The position numbers were made by a program, and so were the translations under genes. Shown here piece by piece: positions 29,182 through 41,900 of a stretch of 64,000 nt of DNA. This stretch comes from Eutreptiella sp. 'Long Island Sound 2002'. Its lineage: Eukaryota; Euglenozoa; Euglenophyceae; Eutreptiales; Eutreptiaceae. Within the stretch, counting starts at the first letter, position 1. Every line of letters starts with the position of its first letter. The stretch spans positions 62,159,355 to 62,223,354 of the forward strand of contig OZ038384.1 of NCBI GenBank assembly GCA_964036045.1, read 5' to 3'. Below the pieces are notes generated by a model. It was not told the DNA's origin and did no database searches. It saw nothing but the letters and a program-made list of their open reading frames with translations.

Positions 29182-30689
29182 TCAGCGCCCTGAGCTCTCC
29201 CCTGATGTGTTTTCAGCGCTTGTGAGGTCGACGGATCGTCCCTTACTTGCTTGCTCTCTTACATCTTCCGGTGACCTGCCATCAGAGTGGCCATATACCC
29301 CCCTGCTGAATCCAGAGGAGGATGGCCCCTCACTTCCTCTATTCGTCACTCCCCACCTGCTGAATCCTTGGGAAACCAGGTAGGGCGACTGACCTTCATT
29401 TTTCTGAGCTCTTGGGGCCTTGAAGCCCATACGACGTTGCGCAACAGATGCCGCTGTCATCGGCATTGCAATTTTTGGTGTGTGGTCTGGTTTTATGGCA
29501 CTTGCGCAACCCAGACCAGTCGACCTGTGTCTCGAGACTATATATGGCCTGAACTCAGGCGTTTTCTTGTCCACCCTCCTGCATTTGCCTTATCCTGACC
29601 GTGGCGTGGTTTGGCGCTCTGTCCAGAGTGTGTTTACACGCCTATTTAACCGCTTGTTGCTTGTCTTTCTGTTCCACAGGATATGTGCATTGTATGTTGT
29701 GATTGTCAGCCCATCACCCACGAATGGACTGTCATTTCCCCCTTGTGGGAATGCGAATCGGATTACAGGGGCGCCCTGAGTCGCCGTTTACATGTTCATA
29801 CATATGGTCCAGCCTGGACCAGTACCTCACTACATATTCATCTGTTTGAGTGCCCGTGATACCCTGTTGCCCTATTCCATTGTGATGTGGAGATCCTGAT
29901 GGCGCCAGGCGGGAAGCCCAGTTGCCTGACTACACTCCCAGCGGTCCGCCACTGTCAGTCCCAGTGTGAGCCTACCGACTCGCAGACGCACTTGCAGTCG
30001 GATGGCGGCCTCCGGTGCTCCTGACCTCGGTCAGTCTGCCTGGGAAACTGGTGGTTTGAGGAGTCGACGCCTCCGCCCATACTGCATGAGGACTCCCTCA
30101 TGTATGGCCTTCGTGGTAATAGGGCGAGGGAAAAGACGGCCTTGATGCCCGATCCCTTCAGGAGGAGCTCCCTTAAGATCCCTTAAGGAGTTCGGCTGTA
30201 CAACTCTGGACTCGCGTCGTATGGATATGGACATGGTGCGCCCGAGGAAGGACCCGTGGGGACTCTCCCCAGTCGGCGGGCCTTGGGAAGCTTGGGGTAG
30301 CCTGATGGATCTTTGTGGTCGCTCTCGACCTGTGGGACCACCTCGGTCGTCGTGTGTTGCCTATGTTGGCCGTGTATGCCACTGCCACTGTGGTGTTGAC
30401 CGTAGCAGCCGGCACCCGGTGCGCCTGGTATGGGTTAACGGGTTCTTTGGATGCCGAACAATCGCCGCCAGGACGCGGGACTTGTTACTTGGTACTATAC
30501 TTGCAGTTACTAACAATTACAGCATCATACCTGTTTTACCGTGGGATCGAGATGAGCACCCTAACCCGCGGACCGGCCTGAAGTGAGGATGTGACACCCC
30601 CCCCCCCTTCAGGGGATGGTCCTGGGTACCCGCTGCCATGCTCTGGTGTTATCGAGCCCCCCCCCCAGGGTTTGCTCTAAGGAGGGGGG
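29182..30689 (+). other. Element B 3' UTR and polypurine tract
   Basis: 1.5 kb without a convincing gene. From about 29430 on it is conserved with B' (for example GTTGCGCAAC and GCATTGCAATTTTTGG), less so in the first 250 bp. Around 30165 it carries about 45 bp not present in B', with repeated CCCTTAAG. An 11-C run (30597-30607) flows into CCCC-TTCA-GGGG, a potential hairpin. The polypurine tract AAGGAGGGGGG occupies 30679-30689 just before the LTR. Confidence 0.65.
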
Positions 30690-33535
30690 TGAAGCGGTAC
30701 CCAGAACCTATGGCCCATGGCCCGGAGGCCTGTGAGCCGTCACACCCGTTATGGCCCATGGCCCAGAGGCCTGCGAGCCGTCACACCCGTGCGGAAGCCG
30801 TTGACACCGGCTATCCCTGTTCTCTAACCCGTGAAATCTGGAATCCGATTTCTAACCAATAAATCGATGTAGAATTACCGTGATTTTATTGTCTTGATCG
30901 ATTTTCGGGCAGAAATCGGTGAAATACCCGATTTCTACCGCGATTTCTAATTGTCGTGAAATCGCCGCCTGATGTCGCCTGTTCTCGCGCCTTTGTCGCT
31001 TCTCCGTGGCGAGTTTTGTGATTGACTTTTCTCGAGTACCTGTGAGGTTCTAAGAGAACTTAAGGGCTGAATCTAGAGGGTATTTAATGTACTTTCATCT
31101 GGTGTGTTCACCAGAATTTTTCGCCGTTGCCTTTACGAGAAAATCAGCGCGCAAGGCTTTCCGTCGATCGTGCGAACTCACGCTTCTCAAGGACCATGAG
31201 TTCGCACGGAACCCTACATCTCCCCCCTATGTCTTTCATCCATGCCCCTTTCACGCGGGCATATCATCTTGCTTAGGGAAGCGGTTGATGGCGGTGTTTT
31301 AGGCAGCCTATGGGTCTCGCAAACTCAAGTCGTTTGCGTGCGCAAACGCTAACTTTGTGGCCTTGTGAGCATGAAGGTTAATGACCGAACACAATGCTCA
31401 CAAGACCAAAAGCCCGAGGCCATTTTCGTTTTTCGAGCCAACTCAATGATGGCTCCACGCAATTCAATGCGTACCAAAACTCTATTTTCAAAAGAGGGCA
31501 AGTTTTGGTCGAAAATTAGGCCAAAATGGCCAAACCCCCGAGGCTCGTATTCGAAGCCTATGGGGAGTTGAGCCTCGAACCAAGGCAATATGTAAAGTAG
31601 AGACCACGAAGGACATCGTGGATGGCTTGGTTGATTTTTACAACCTTGTCTTCCAATTTATATTATTTCGCCTTGTGAGCACGCGTGCCACATTGCCTCT
31701 TTGCACACGCGCTCATATACAAGCACTAATGACACGAGTGCGCGGAGACAATCTAACCATAGTGTGCATGTTTGAACGCACCTACTATGGGCCTACTCCA
31801 AAAGTGTTTACTCATATTTTTGCTCCTCAAGGTCCCAAGGATATGTTCATGCCAATATCGCCGATATATGCACTTTTTCCCATAAATAGTGTGCTTCAAG
31901 GATTGAGGTGTTAAAAATGCTTTCATTGTGCTTTGAACCGCAACCCTTGTTGCAAAAGGGAAGCAAAGCTTCGGTTTACATCCATGCAAAAGCCCGAGGC
32001 TCCTTTCTCTTGCGATACGGAGATACGATATTTGGAGGGACCGCTTTTGGGTGAATTTTGGCCGTTTTGCCCAAAATGGCCACAAACTCCTTCTCCCCCT
32101 GATTTCACCCCCGAGGTTGCGTGCGCCACTTGACCAAGGGTAAGGGCAATTCGGAGAGGGCACGTAAACCCACATCAAATGGGATGTTTCCCCATGTGGC
32201 CTCTCCTCTCAATGGGAGAGTTGTGAGTCACCCAAGTTGGGGCATGTTGCCATTCTGCCCCATACGTGTGTCACTTTCCCTCCAATGGGAAAAATAGCTA
32301 GAGGCAACCATGAGGGATGGCAAGTGGCATATATTGGGACCTGAGTCCCATGTGCCTATCGCATCTTTGGTTGAAAGGATCCTCGCCGTGGCCATGGAGA
32401 TATGGAATCATGAGTGCGGGCCGTTTTGGCCAAATTTCGCTGTTTTTGCCATTGTGTGCCATATTGGAATTACCATATCTCGATGGGGCACGGGAGCTAG
32501 CCAGCGGGAAAGTGCGCATATTGTAGCATATGACCAAGGGTTGAACGCCCTTGAGTTTCGTATTTGCTCCTCCGGCTCACCCGGAGTTATTCAACTTTTG
32601 GTGCGATCCACGATCCCCACCTTTGCACCGCATGTTGCTTTCTGCCCCGTTCGTTTGGTCATCCCCTCGGTGAACAGTAAGCAGCCAGCGTGACAGCAAG
32701 CGATAACCCAGGGCATGGGACCAAAGGGGATATCAAGGGTTGTGAATCAAGGCTTGGCGCGTCAACATCGCCAAGGTTACCTACTCTGGACGGTCGCCCG
32801 AGACGGCCGATTTTGCCATTTTGGCAATCATGACCCCACGTGGCGAACCCCCGGCGCCCTGATGCCGGGACCTCAGAGGGAACCAGGTTGGGTGAGGGCT
32901 CCAGGGAGTTCGTACTCGAAGGGCATAGGGTCAGTTGCCTCGTCCCTACCTCTGGCGGGTCCGGGCGAGGGGTCAATTGTGGAGTTTTTCAAGCTAATAT
33001 CAGTTTGGGCTGAAACAGCCCATTTTCAGCTACCAACTCCTGAGCGAGAGTGGCGGGGCCATTCCTCTGGCTCAGAGAGGAATTGGGACCTCCCGTTTCG
33101 AGAGCATAGGGAGCGACTGTCGGTTGGCCTTGGGGCCACCTGGTTCCCAGGAACATCCTTGTGGCTAGGCGAGACACCTCCCTTATGGGCAGGTGTTCAG
33201 GGTCCGGACTGAGCAGGGCATGGGTTGTGTTTGAACCCCCGCCCCCACCAGCCACTGAGAGGGTCGGACCTGGGATTGGGATACAAGTTAGGATGGAGTG
33301 TCTATTGACCTGTGATGCCCTTACCCCAGTCCAGTCTTAACCCCATGTGTACATATCCTGATGTCTTGCTGTACATACATTCGTTCCCTCTTTGCAGAGT
33401 GGCAAGGATTCTGAAACGCTTTGTCACATGACATGAGCGCATTGATGCCCCTGTGAGCGTAGTGCTTTGCCTGCCTGCTCACTTGCGCGTGTCCACCGCA
33501 GCATCCCGTGGCCGGCCCCCCACGGGAACGCGTCA
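30690..33535 (+). repeat. 3' LTR of element B
   Basis: 2,846 bp, TGAAGC...GCGTCA, followed by GGAG and antisense family A gag. Bases from 31058 on are repeated at 47188-49665 as part of the tandem duplication. The segment 33007-33194 differs far more between those copies than the flanks do. Confidence 0.9.
33007..33194 (+). other. Hypervariable patch of LTR-B
   Basis: Against its tandem copy at 49137-49324 I count about 22 differences in 200 bp, while the next 335 bp have 2 and the preceding 200 bp have 2. The 5' LTR of B (about 18960-19150) is again different in the same segment, at roughly one base in five. No coding frame explains it. Gene conversion from other LTR-B copies is the simplest reading. 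Confidence 0.7.
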
Positions 33536-35231
33536 GGAGGGGTTGCCATCGTAGTAGGGGATTTTGATTCCCCTGAGGTCGTCAATCCTGATGGCGTCTC
33601 CGACGTCCGCAGCCACCACTCCACCGAGACGGATACTACCTGTGGCTAGGGGGTGTGAGTACACTCCCCGTACATCCCTCTCCTCCATGTAGTGCGGTCC
33701 AGTCGGGCCTGAATGCATGGGGTTTGGAATGCGGGAAGGACTTGCTCCACCGGCTGTCCATATCCCCGTATTGGGGTCCTTCACCCACAGGTTTCCCCCT
33801 GGGTGGCCTCGACCATGTCCGTCGGCGCTTCCCATGGATTGCCCCTGCATGGTCTGGCTCTGGATCTCCTATTCCGCATAAACTGCATGGGCAGTCGTAG
33901 TGGTCGGTGGTTCCTGGGCAGCGGCATGGGACATCAGTACCGTCAGGCTCCTCGGGTCCGTGGTTGCGTGCCCTTCCCGCATGGACCCGACCGGTGCCGT
34001 GTGTTCCCCGAGCATTGTTGATTCGCTGAACATGGGAACAAACGGCAGCGCACCTGGGTCAACACGCGGAGGCGCGTAGGGTGCCTCTGCCGGGCCGCCC
34101 ATGGGTTTATCCATGGCGTGCCGGAGGGTCTTAACCCGCTCCACCAGCTCTGCTGCTGCTGGCTAGCCTCTTCAGGCGTCCCGACATGTCCTCCACTAGG
34201 TGGAGGAGGCTGTCCACCACTTGCTGCTGCTTCTGCAGGGCCAGCTCCAGATTCTCCCGGTACCGGTCCCGTTCCGCTCGCAGCTCCGCCATGTCTCTCT
34301 CCGCGGCCGACTGGTCATCCAGGATCCCGGCGACGTCCTCCTCTAGGACGTCCTTCGCGTTCTCCAGGCGGTCGAGGCGATGCACGATGGCGTCCATCCC
34401 CATCTTTGGGTACGTGCCCATGAGGAAGGACACTTGCGCGCAGTGGCACTCAGCGTGCCTTCCACCTGATCCGGCGCATCCCGCGGTTCCCGGCGCCTCG
34501 GACTCCTCCGCCATTGGTGTGTCGCCCATGCTATCCCGCGTTGGCTGCGTGTGCCGGGCCACAGGCGCCGTTCTGGCTCTGGCGGGCCTCTCCAACGCCT
34601 CGGCGTCATGGTCCAGGATGGGTTCTGGGGCCGTGTTCGCCCTTGTGGGCGGTCTGGCGGTCTCCTCCGACTCCGAAGGCTGCTCATAAGCTGTCCGATA
34701 GCCCTCGGAGTGCCCCTCGGAGTCCCACAGCCTGACCGGGCTGGGGTCCGTATCCATAGCCCCGGCATCCCCTGCTGCGGGCTTGGGTGACCCGCACTTC
34801 CGGTAGCGCCAGGCCCGTCCTCCACTGCTGCCTGAATGGCAGGTCTCCTCAGAGTCCTCCGCAGCGAAGCGGAGGTTGCATGCCTTTCGGCAGCGACGGT
34901 CACACATGGAGACCAGGTCCTCCATGTCAAGTCCTCCTCTTCCCGAACGTCGTACTTCTCTTCGGGCTTCAACTTCCGGAGTTCGCCATGCCTCTGAGCG
35001 TCTCGGCTCTTCTCTGGCTCCAATCTCCGGCGTTGTCTCCAACGAGTCCACAATACGCACCCGGGGCGTACGCGGGCAGGGCTCATAGGCGCCCAACTCC
35101 CCGGGTCGGCGGTAGGTAGGGGCAGCAGGTACGCCTCTGCTACCATAAAGAAGGTCCCTGCTGTGCCCGGCCCCTGCTGTGCCCCTTCCGCCTGTCACCC
35201 CTGCTGACTTGCTTCTGATCAGCGATTGCAT
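33536..35231 (-). pseudogene. gag: A' gag, N-terminal part
   Basis: Reverse-strand gag from ATG at 35231-35229, which lies inside the LTR; the frame crosses the PBS as in element A. 366 codons cover the charged N-terminus and coiled coil, with 17 residues (ending near SEAWRT) absent from element A. A deletion near 34165 shifts frame; two further pieces (34144-33869 and 33850-33536) carry the rest up to YYDGNPS, where element B is inserted. The coding sequence resumes at 16656. Confidence 0.8.
35134..35145 (-). other. A' primer-binding site
   Basis: Reverse complement of TGGTAGCAGAGG, abutting the LTR. Identical to the site of element A. Confidence 0.8.
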
Positions 35232-37480
35232 TTCTCAGAATCCAGGGTCCCAAATCCAAAAATATAGAAAATACAATCCTCCTTCAACCCTGAACAGCAA
35301 CCAGATCCCACAAATACAGCAATAACCCAATCCACAATCCAATCCACACTGCGGGCTTCCATTCAGCACACCAAGAATTGCACCAAAGAGGAAAGCCCTG
35401 AAGTTGGCATATGAACACAAATAAAGCAAAGTTGGGGAAGGATGGAAATGTACACAATCACAGCCAAAGATCCCTCATTCCCTGGACTCAAGACCTTCCC
35501 TTGACTCACCAACATGATGCCCTGAACCCAGTCAAATAAGATGGCTAAATGCCATGTGTCAAAAGTCACTACATAAACCCCAAAAATGTGTTCACTCCCA
35601 AGCCTCTAAATCCTAGCCCAATAGGGGAGGTGGCTTGTCATGGCCTAGAGTGGCACTCAGGACCATGCCCTACCCTGACATAACCTTGGTTGGACTTGGA
35701 GTCGATTGGGCTTGGAGAACTGCCCCATGAAGATGACCTCACAACATGGCAAAATCAGGCAAGTCACACCATTATGCCCAAAAGTCAATTATATACTCAA
35801 AAATGCATACGGCAAATGTCCAAATGCTCCATGCATGTGTCAAACCGGAACGTAGTATACAGGGGTCATATAGACCAAATGTCAATGCCCAAGAATATCC
35901 CATCATTGGCCTCAAAACGCCTCCGATTATGTACATGACATGCTTCACAAGTCAACTCATGAATTTGAGACCTAATTTTGTGAGGCCTCGTGTGCCGAGC
36001 CAAAGGGACCATGTGATCCGGCATATGGTGAGGTGCAACATTGAAGCATATGCCAAATATAAGCAACATACCATGGTTCACGGATCTCTAGGCACCTTAT
36101 TGTTAGCTGACCAGTTGAGCACATAAAACACAAAAATGAGCATAAAATGAGGTCAAAAACATGCAAATAATGCCAAATTCAAGATAATTACAATAGTATA
36201 TAACTTCGCTCACCCATGGTATCAACCTATGATTCAAAGCACACATGCTTGGGACCATTTGCAAACAATCCCCCCACTCGGATCCCCATATGGACGTATG
36301 AGCGCAACCTCGAACCTCCTCCCAACACGCACCATGAAAATGGGAAATTTGATATTGGCGCTTGTGGGTCGCTCCGTAAGCCCTCCCACATGCACTCCAT
36401 GAGCGGTAGACCTAGTCTAGCGCTATGGAGTTCACCATTCGGACATGGGCGAAGCCCTTGCCACGTATGGATCCAAATATCTTCCTACAACCGGAGATAT
36501 ATAACATGGGCGTGAGCATATCGAAGCACATACCATGCATATAACACATACCCTCAAAACGTGGCTCCTACCATGGTATGCCATGCCCCTCCATGGACAT
36601 AACTTCACATTAAAAATACGTGAGAACCCAAAGAAAAGTATCTTTGCAACCCCAACACTCATGCGGTACACTCGAAAGTCGCAATAAACTATTCGGTTGC
36701 ACGGTCCCCGAGTTATATATCACTTTCTACCCTCTTGACCATCCTTCCTTGCTCTACCAGGCATGTGTACACACCAAAAACAGTTGATGCTTCCTAAATT
36801 AAGTTGGGACCAAGGCAATTCCAACCCAATTCTCGAAATTGGTATACCTCGCCGTGAGCTGGAGATATGATTCTTCAAAATGGCCTCACGAAAGACTATT
36901 GTTTCGACTATATCTCCAAGCAAAATGAAGGACATAACAAAAGGAAGGGTGATTCGTAATCGGGGAAAAATGTATGACCACTCGAGATTCATCATATCAA
37001 GTGCGGCGATGTCGAAGTCGAAAATCTGATTCTGAAAGTCTGAAAAAATCGGATTAATTTTGCGAGTGTATAATATGAAAATTGCGGAAGCAACGAACCC
37101 CTTACTGATGAAATCTGACCCTTCATCGGAGTTTCCGCCAAAATATCTGTAAATAACAGTTAACCAATCGGTTACCGCAAAATCGCGAGCCAACTGACAG
37201 TCGCCGATACATTGACAATCAGAACGGAAGGCTGAAAAATTACGGAAACATTATGATAAAAAAACCCTGTTGATTCCTGATATTCTGATATATAAATCTC
37301 AGCTGGCGGCGCCTCAATACTGAATATGGCCGCTCATAGCCGGAATGGCCAAACCTATCACACTATCACATCAGGTTGGGTAAGGTGGAGAGTATGATAT
37401 CAGCCAATGGCGGCTTGCCGGCACATAGATACACACCCCAAGTGACCCCAAGATGGCCACGGGGGTCTGAACCGGCTTCA
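35146..37480 (-). repeat. 5' LTR of A', reverse orientation
   Basis: 2,335 bp; on the reverse strand it runs TGAAGCCGG (37480) to CTTTA (35146). It abuts family B gag at 37481, so A' was inserted into B' gag; GTGG(G) at 37481 is half of the expected target duplication, the other half being outside the window. Relative to unit 2 it lacks 27 bp near 35370 and retains about 20 bp near 36385 that unit 2 has lost. Confidence 0.88.
36720..37193 (-). CDS. LTR-A open frame, third copy, doubtful coding
   Basis: Reverse-strand copy of the 157-codon LTR frame, uninterrupted, with the same TTG opening and no early ATG. Function unknown. Confidence 0.2.
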   Translation of the reverse strand: MARDFAVTDWLTVIYRYFGGNSDEGSDFISKGFVASAIFILYTRKINPIFSDFQNQIFDFDIAALDMMNLEWSYIFPRLRITLPFVMSFILLGDIVETIVFREAILKNHISSSRRGIPISRIGLELPWSQLNLGSINCFWCVHMPGRARKDGQEGRK

Positions 37481-38930
37481 GTGGGAAGACCTGAAGGAAA
37501 TCAAGCCCCCCACGTACAATGGTAACCCCCTCAACCTCGACTGCTTCTTAGAGAAGCTCGACGATTGGGGGATGACCGTCACTGAAGACATGGATCCTGC
37601 AGAGGCGGAGAAATATGTCTTCAAACAGTTCAGGTACCGCCTGCCGGAGGTCCTCCAAGAGCTATACTTCGTGGCGACCAAGGAGGGGAAAATCAAGACC
37701 CTCAATGAAGCCAAGAAGTGGCTCAACGAGCAGGAGCGGGTAGACGCTCCGCAGGTGGCTGCCAAGCGGTGGAGGGCCATCAAGCTTCAGCATGATGGTC
37801 AGGAGATCCGCCTACGAGATTGGCGGGACTTCCCGGGGCAATACATCCTCTTCCGCCGCAACGTGGAGGACTGGATTGAGGGTGACGAGCAGGCCCGCCT
37901 GCTCTCCATGCTGCCCGAAGCATGGATCAAGAGAGTCACCAAGGAGGAAGCCAAGAGGGCCAAGTCCAACCACACGGTCAAGATGATGCTCTCCAAGGAG
38001 TATCATACGAGCGTGGTGGCTTGGACAAGGAAGAACGTGACCCGGGGTGTCAAACGGCACTCCCTGCGGAACGCCCTCCTCATCACTGTCACGGGCGATC
38101 GCGAGAAGACCGCGATGTGGCGCCTTGATGAGTGTGAGGTGGGCGGCCAGACCATTTGTCAGAAGGCCATCCCGGCGCGGATGAGTTGCGACGAGGTCCT
38201 GAATTGGGTTGGAGAGGGAGTACTCAAGGAGTACCGGAACCTCCACCACACCCACCGGTTGAGGCCCGGCGACCGTGACGTCAACTATGTTGGCGAGGGG
38301 TCTGGCGGGGAAGCTGCCACGGACCCAGCGAGAGCCGATGGCGATGAGGCTCTCAAGGACAATGACGACGGCGATGAGCCTGCCGAAACGGCCCTTTGTG
38401 CCTTCCTGGCCAACAACCTGAACGCGGGCAGCAACCAGGGAAGCTGGAGACCCCTGCAGAAGGGTTGAAAGAAGAAGGAGAAGAAGGAGCCGCGCCACAT
38501 AGGCGACCCTCCGCTGTCCTTTGTGGAGTTCATACGAGCTCACCCTCAGGGCGGTTTCGTGTGTTATGGGAGGAACAAAGGGTTCAACCATGACCACCTG
38601 ACATGCCCCACCCACAAGGCCGACACGGAGGCCTACAGGAAGGTGCACGGGTCGAAGAAGCGTGCACCGGCGGGTATCCGGGAGACCAAGGTGGAGGTCA
38701 CCAAGAACGAGCTCTCCAAGCTGATGTCGGTGGGGACTGAGTTGGCCAAGGAGATCCAGGAGATCAAGAGGTCCTGGGTTCCCAAGTCGGATGACAAGAA
38801 CAAGGAGAACAAAGAGAACGACAAGAACAAGGACAAGGACAAGAAGGGTAAGAAAGGGGGAAAGAAGAAGGGTGTCAACAAGGTTGATGCGGAGGAGGGT
38901 ACCCCTGCTACCACAAGCGACGCCCCTTAG
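37481..38930 (+). pseudogene. gag: B' gag, 5' truncated by A'
   Basis: The frame starts directly at the LTR boundary (37482, WEDLKEIKPPTY) and matches element B gag from its capsid start. The zinc knuckle is partly altered (GFVCYGRNKGFNHDHLTC: first Cys is Gly). TGG has become TGA at 38466-38468, only in this copy. Ends at UAG 38928-38930, again in frame with pol. Confidence 0.85.
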
Positions 38931-38973
38931 CGGAGCCCCTGCAGCCAAGGGCCCCAGCTAGGGCGGTCGCAGG
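38928..38973 (+). promoter_or_regulatory. B' gag-pol UAG, unit 1
   Basis: UAG CGG AGC CCC TGC with the same pairable CCTGC/GCAGG as element B; pol is open in the same frame beyond it. Confidence 0.55.
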
Positions 38974-41900
38974 ATGGTGTCGCGGGAAGCGCCACACCGT
39001 CCCAGTCGGGAGACAATGAGCACAAAGGGATTGCCGCGGGCGGAAGGCCCGGTCCGGCAACCAAGACGAAAGACCGTCGCAGTGGCAGGGTGAGGGCAAG
39101 TGAAGGCACGAACCCTTGCACCCGTCCATCCTTCGCGACCAAGAATGTGTTTGATGTGCTTCAAGATCTATCGGAGAGTATCGGAGGATCACCCGGACCG
39201 CAGCTGGATGCTGCAGATGGGCAGCCTGAGCCCATTGTCCACGACCTGCACCAGTCGCTTATTGAGCTTCTGGAACGGCCGGGGATCCTGAGCTTGTACG
39301 CCGTGCGCCGTGTGGAGCGTGAGCGGCAGTTGCACCTTAAGGTCCGTGCCTTATGCGGGGAAGTGGAGAAGGTCTTCGACGTGTTGGTCGACACGGGAGC
39401 TCAGGTCAGCTTGGTCAAGGCTGGCTTACTTCTGCCAGAGTGCTTGACCGACAGTCGGCAGCCTGTCAGGCTGAAGGTGGCGAACGGCCAGTACATGATG
39501 GGAGGCACGAGGGAAGCAGCCACTGGGCTGCAATTCGTGAACCACCATGAGCTGAGCCGCCCGGACCTCGGCAAGGAAATTCTCCCGCAAGGTCGCTTCT
39601 ACGAGGCCAAGATGGACTGGGACATGATCGTTCGGTACGACTTCATGATGGAGACAGACTCCAGCGTTCTCCCGGCCCAGGCCTCAATGACCCTGTACCA
39701 GGACAGCCAGCTCTCGTGGCTTTTCCAGCTGAGCGCCCAGGACTCCGCATGGAAGAAGCACTGGGGTGCGCATCAGGGTTTGATGTGGATGAATTGCCCC
39801 CGATGGGACATTCCAAGGGCGGTAGCGAAGATTCGCAAGGACCGCTACAAGGCAGTGCTGGTTGTTCCTATGGGATGCACCGAGGAGGAAAGCACCCGAG
39901 ACTGGGTGGTCTCACTGACGGACATGACCTTAGACAAGGTTGTCCTACCGGCTGGAGAGAGTGTCTATCAGGACGCTAAGGGACAGCCCATGCCACCCCA
40001 GAGATGGCCAACGGAATTCCACTATGTGGATGGGGGCCTTGAGCAGGCCGACACCACGGACTTCGTGTGTGTGAACGGCATCATAGCGGAGCCATGGCGG
40101 CAATGCTTTGCGGTTTCCCGTGTTGACATCGGAGAACCAGAGGACCTCCTCACTGAAGAGGAGCTGGACCTGGTTGAGGGGTATTTGGATCAGCCCTTTC
40201 ACGACTGGGGAAGCCAGCGTGAGAGGAAAGGCCAGGACAAAGCCTGGTAGGAGGTGGAATCCATCGTCTCCAGTTCCTATGATGGGAATACCTTCGTAAG
40301 AAGGGTACTGGACCACATGTCCAGCCAGGACAAGCCAATCGGCGGGAACCCGCCCACCTATGGTGACTTGTTCCGAGGCAAGACCAGAGATGGCCCTTTG
40401 GGCCACCTGAAAAGACCACCAGAGCCGAAACCATGCGGTGACACCCCGCAAGTAAGCTCAGTGGTTCAGGTGCCAGGCAAGGCCAAGGCGGAGTCCAATG
40501 AGTGCTCCAAGATCCAGGCATTGAGGGCCAGGCTGAAGCAGAGGTATGGGGATACCTTCTTCAGCGGACAACCCGTGTTTCCCCCACCGGTGCGTGGACC
40601 GTATGGCGAGGCCAAGATACGACTGAAGCCGGACCCCCGTGTGTACGGACATCGGGAGTTCGCCCTGAGGGGCGAGAGAAAGGAGACCATGGAGAAGATC
40701 CTCCGTGAATTCATCGAGAGGGGCTGGCTTGAGCCGTGCCACTCTGAGTGGGCCTCCCCGTGCTTCGTCGTCCCCAAAAAGGTGGCCGGAGAGTGGCGGC
40801 TCGTGGTCGACTACCGCGGCCAAAACGCCCAAACGCAGCATGACAGCTATACGCTGCCCCTCATTGAGGACATGCTGCAAAAACAACACCGGTGGAGGAT
40901 CTTCACGGTTATTGACCTGAAACATGGTTATCATCAGATGCCTCTCGCCGAGAAGTCCTGTGCTTACACAGCAATGAGCACACCACTTGGACGCCTCCAG
41001 TGGAGGGTGATGCCCATGGGCGTTACCAACGGGAATGCGGCATTTCAGCAGATGCTCCAGAACCTGCTTGAGCTTGTGCGTGACTGTGCGGACCCCTTCG
41101 TGGACGACGTGATCATCGCGTCTGGGGACCACAGTATGAGCTATGAGGAGCTCCTGGAGGCACATGAGAGGGACGTCACCAGAGTGCTGGACCTTCTGGT
41201 TTGGCACAAGCTCACAAACAGCAGTGACAATGCCACCATTGCGGTAAGCGAGGTGGTCTTCGCTGGCCACGTAGTTGGGAACGGGCAGCGGAAGCCCATA
41301 CCTGGCAAGGTGGCTGCGAGTGAGCACTGGGAAAAGCCCAAAACGGTCTCTGAGCTACGGGCGTACTTCGGATTCTGCAACTATAACTCGGGGTATATCA
41401 AGATGTATGCCGAGTATGCAGCTCCCATGACAACCATGCTCAAGGGCAACCGAGAAGAGACCAAGAAGGGGTCCAAGAAGGCTCTGGTCTGGAATGAAGA
41501 GTCCGACCGTGCATTCGAGGGGATGAAGCAGGCGCTGCTATCCGCAGTGGGTCTGCACCTCGTAAATCCTGACCGAGGGTTCGTCCTGCGCACCGACGCT
41601 TCCGACTACGCCTTTGGCGCTGTGTTGGAACAGGTGCTTGACGATGGGAGGCACGTGCCGGTAGCCTTCCGGAGCCCAGTCCTGGCGGAAGGTCAGAGAC
41701 GGACGTAGACGCCCCGAGAAAAGGAGGCGTATGCCATCGTCATGGCTCTCAGGAAATGGGCTGGGTACATAGCCCTCCATCCCGTCACTGTCTGCACCGA
41801 CCATCAGAGTCTGCAGTCGTGGCACAAAGAGCACGTGGACACCCCCTCCAGTCCCGCCTCCCGACGGGCAAGACGGCATGAGACCTTGGACAAGTTCGAC

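Larger units (their letters stand above)
16657..33535 (+). mobile_element. Family B Ty3/Gypsy chromovirus, full length, possibly competent
   Basis: 16,879 bp with two LTRs (2,828 and 2,846 bp), a 4-bp target duplication, a long leader, gag ORFs, an uninterrupted pol with intact catalytic motifs, a 1.5-kb 3' UTR and a polypurine tract. Gag and pol share one frame separated by UAG; a second in-frame stop (TGA, 22351) divides gag. In one stretch of about 900 bp I compared, the LTRs differ at roughly a dozen positions, so it is the youngest complete element here. Confidence 0.9.
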
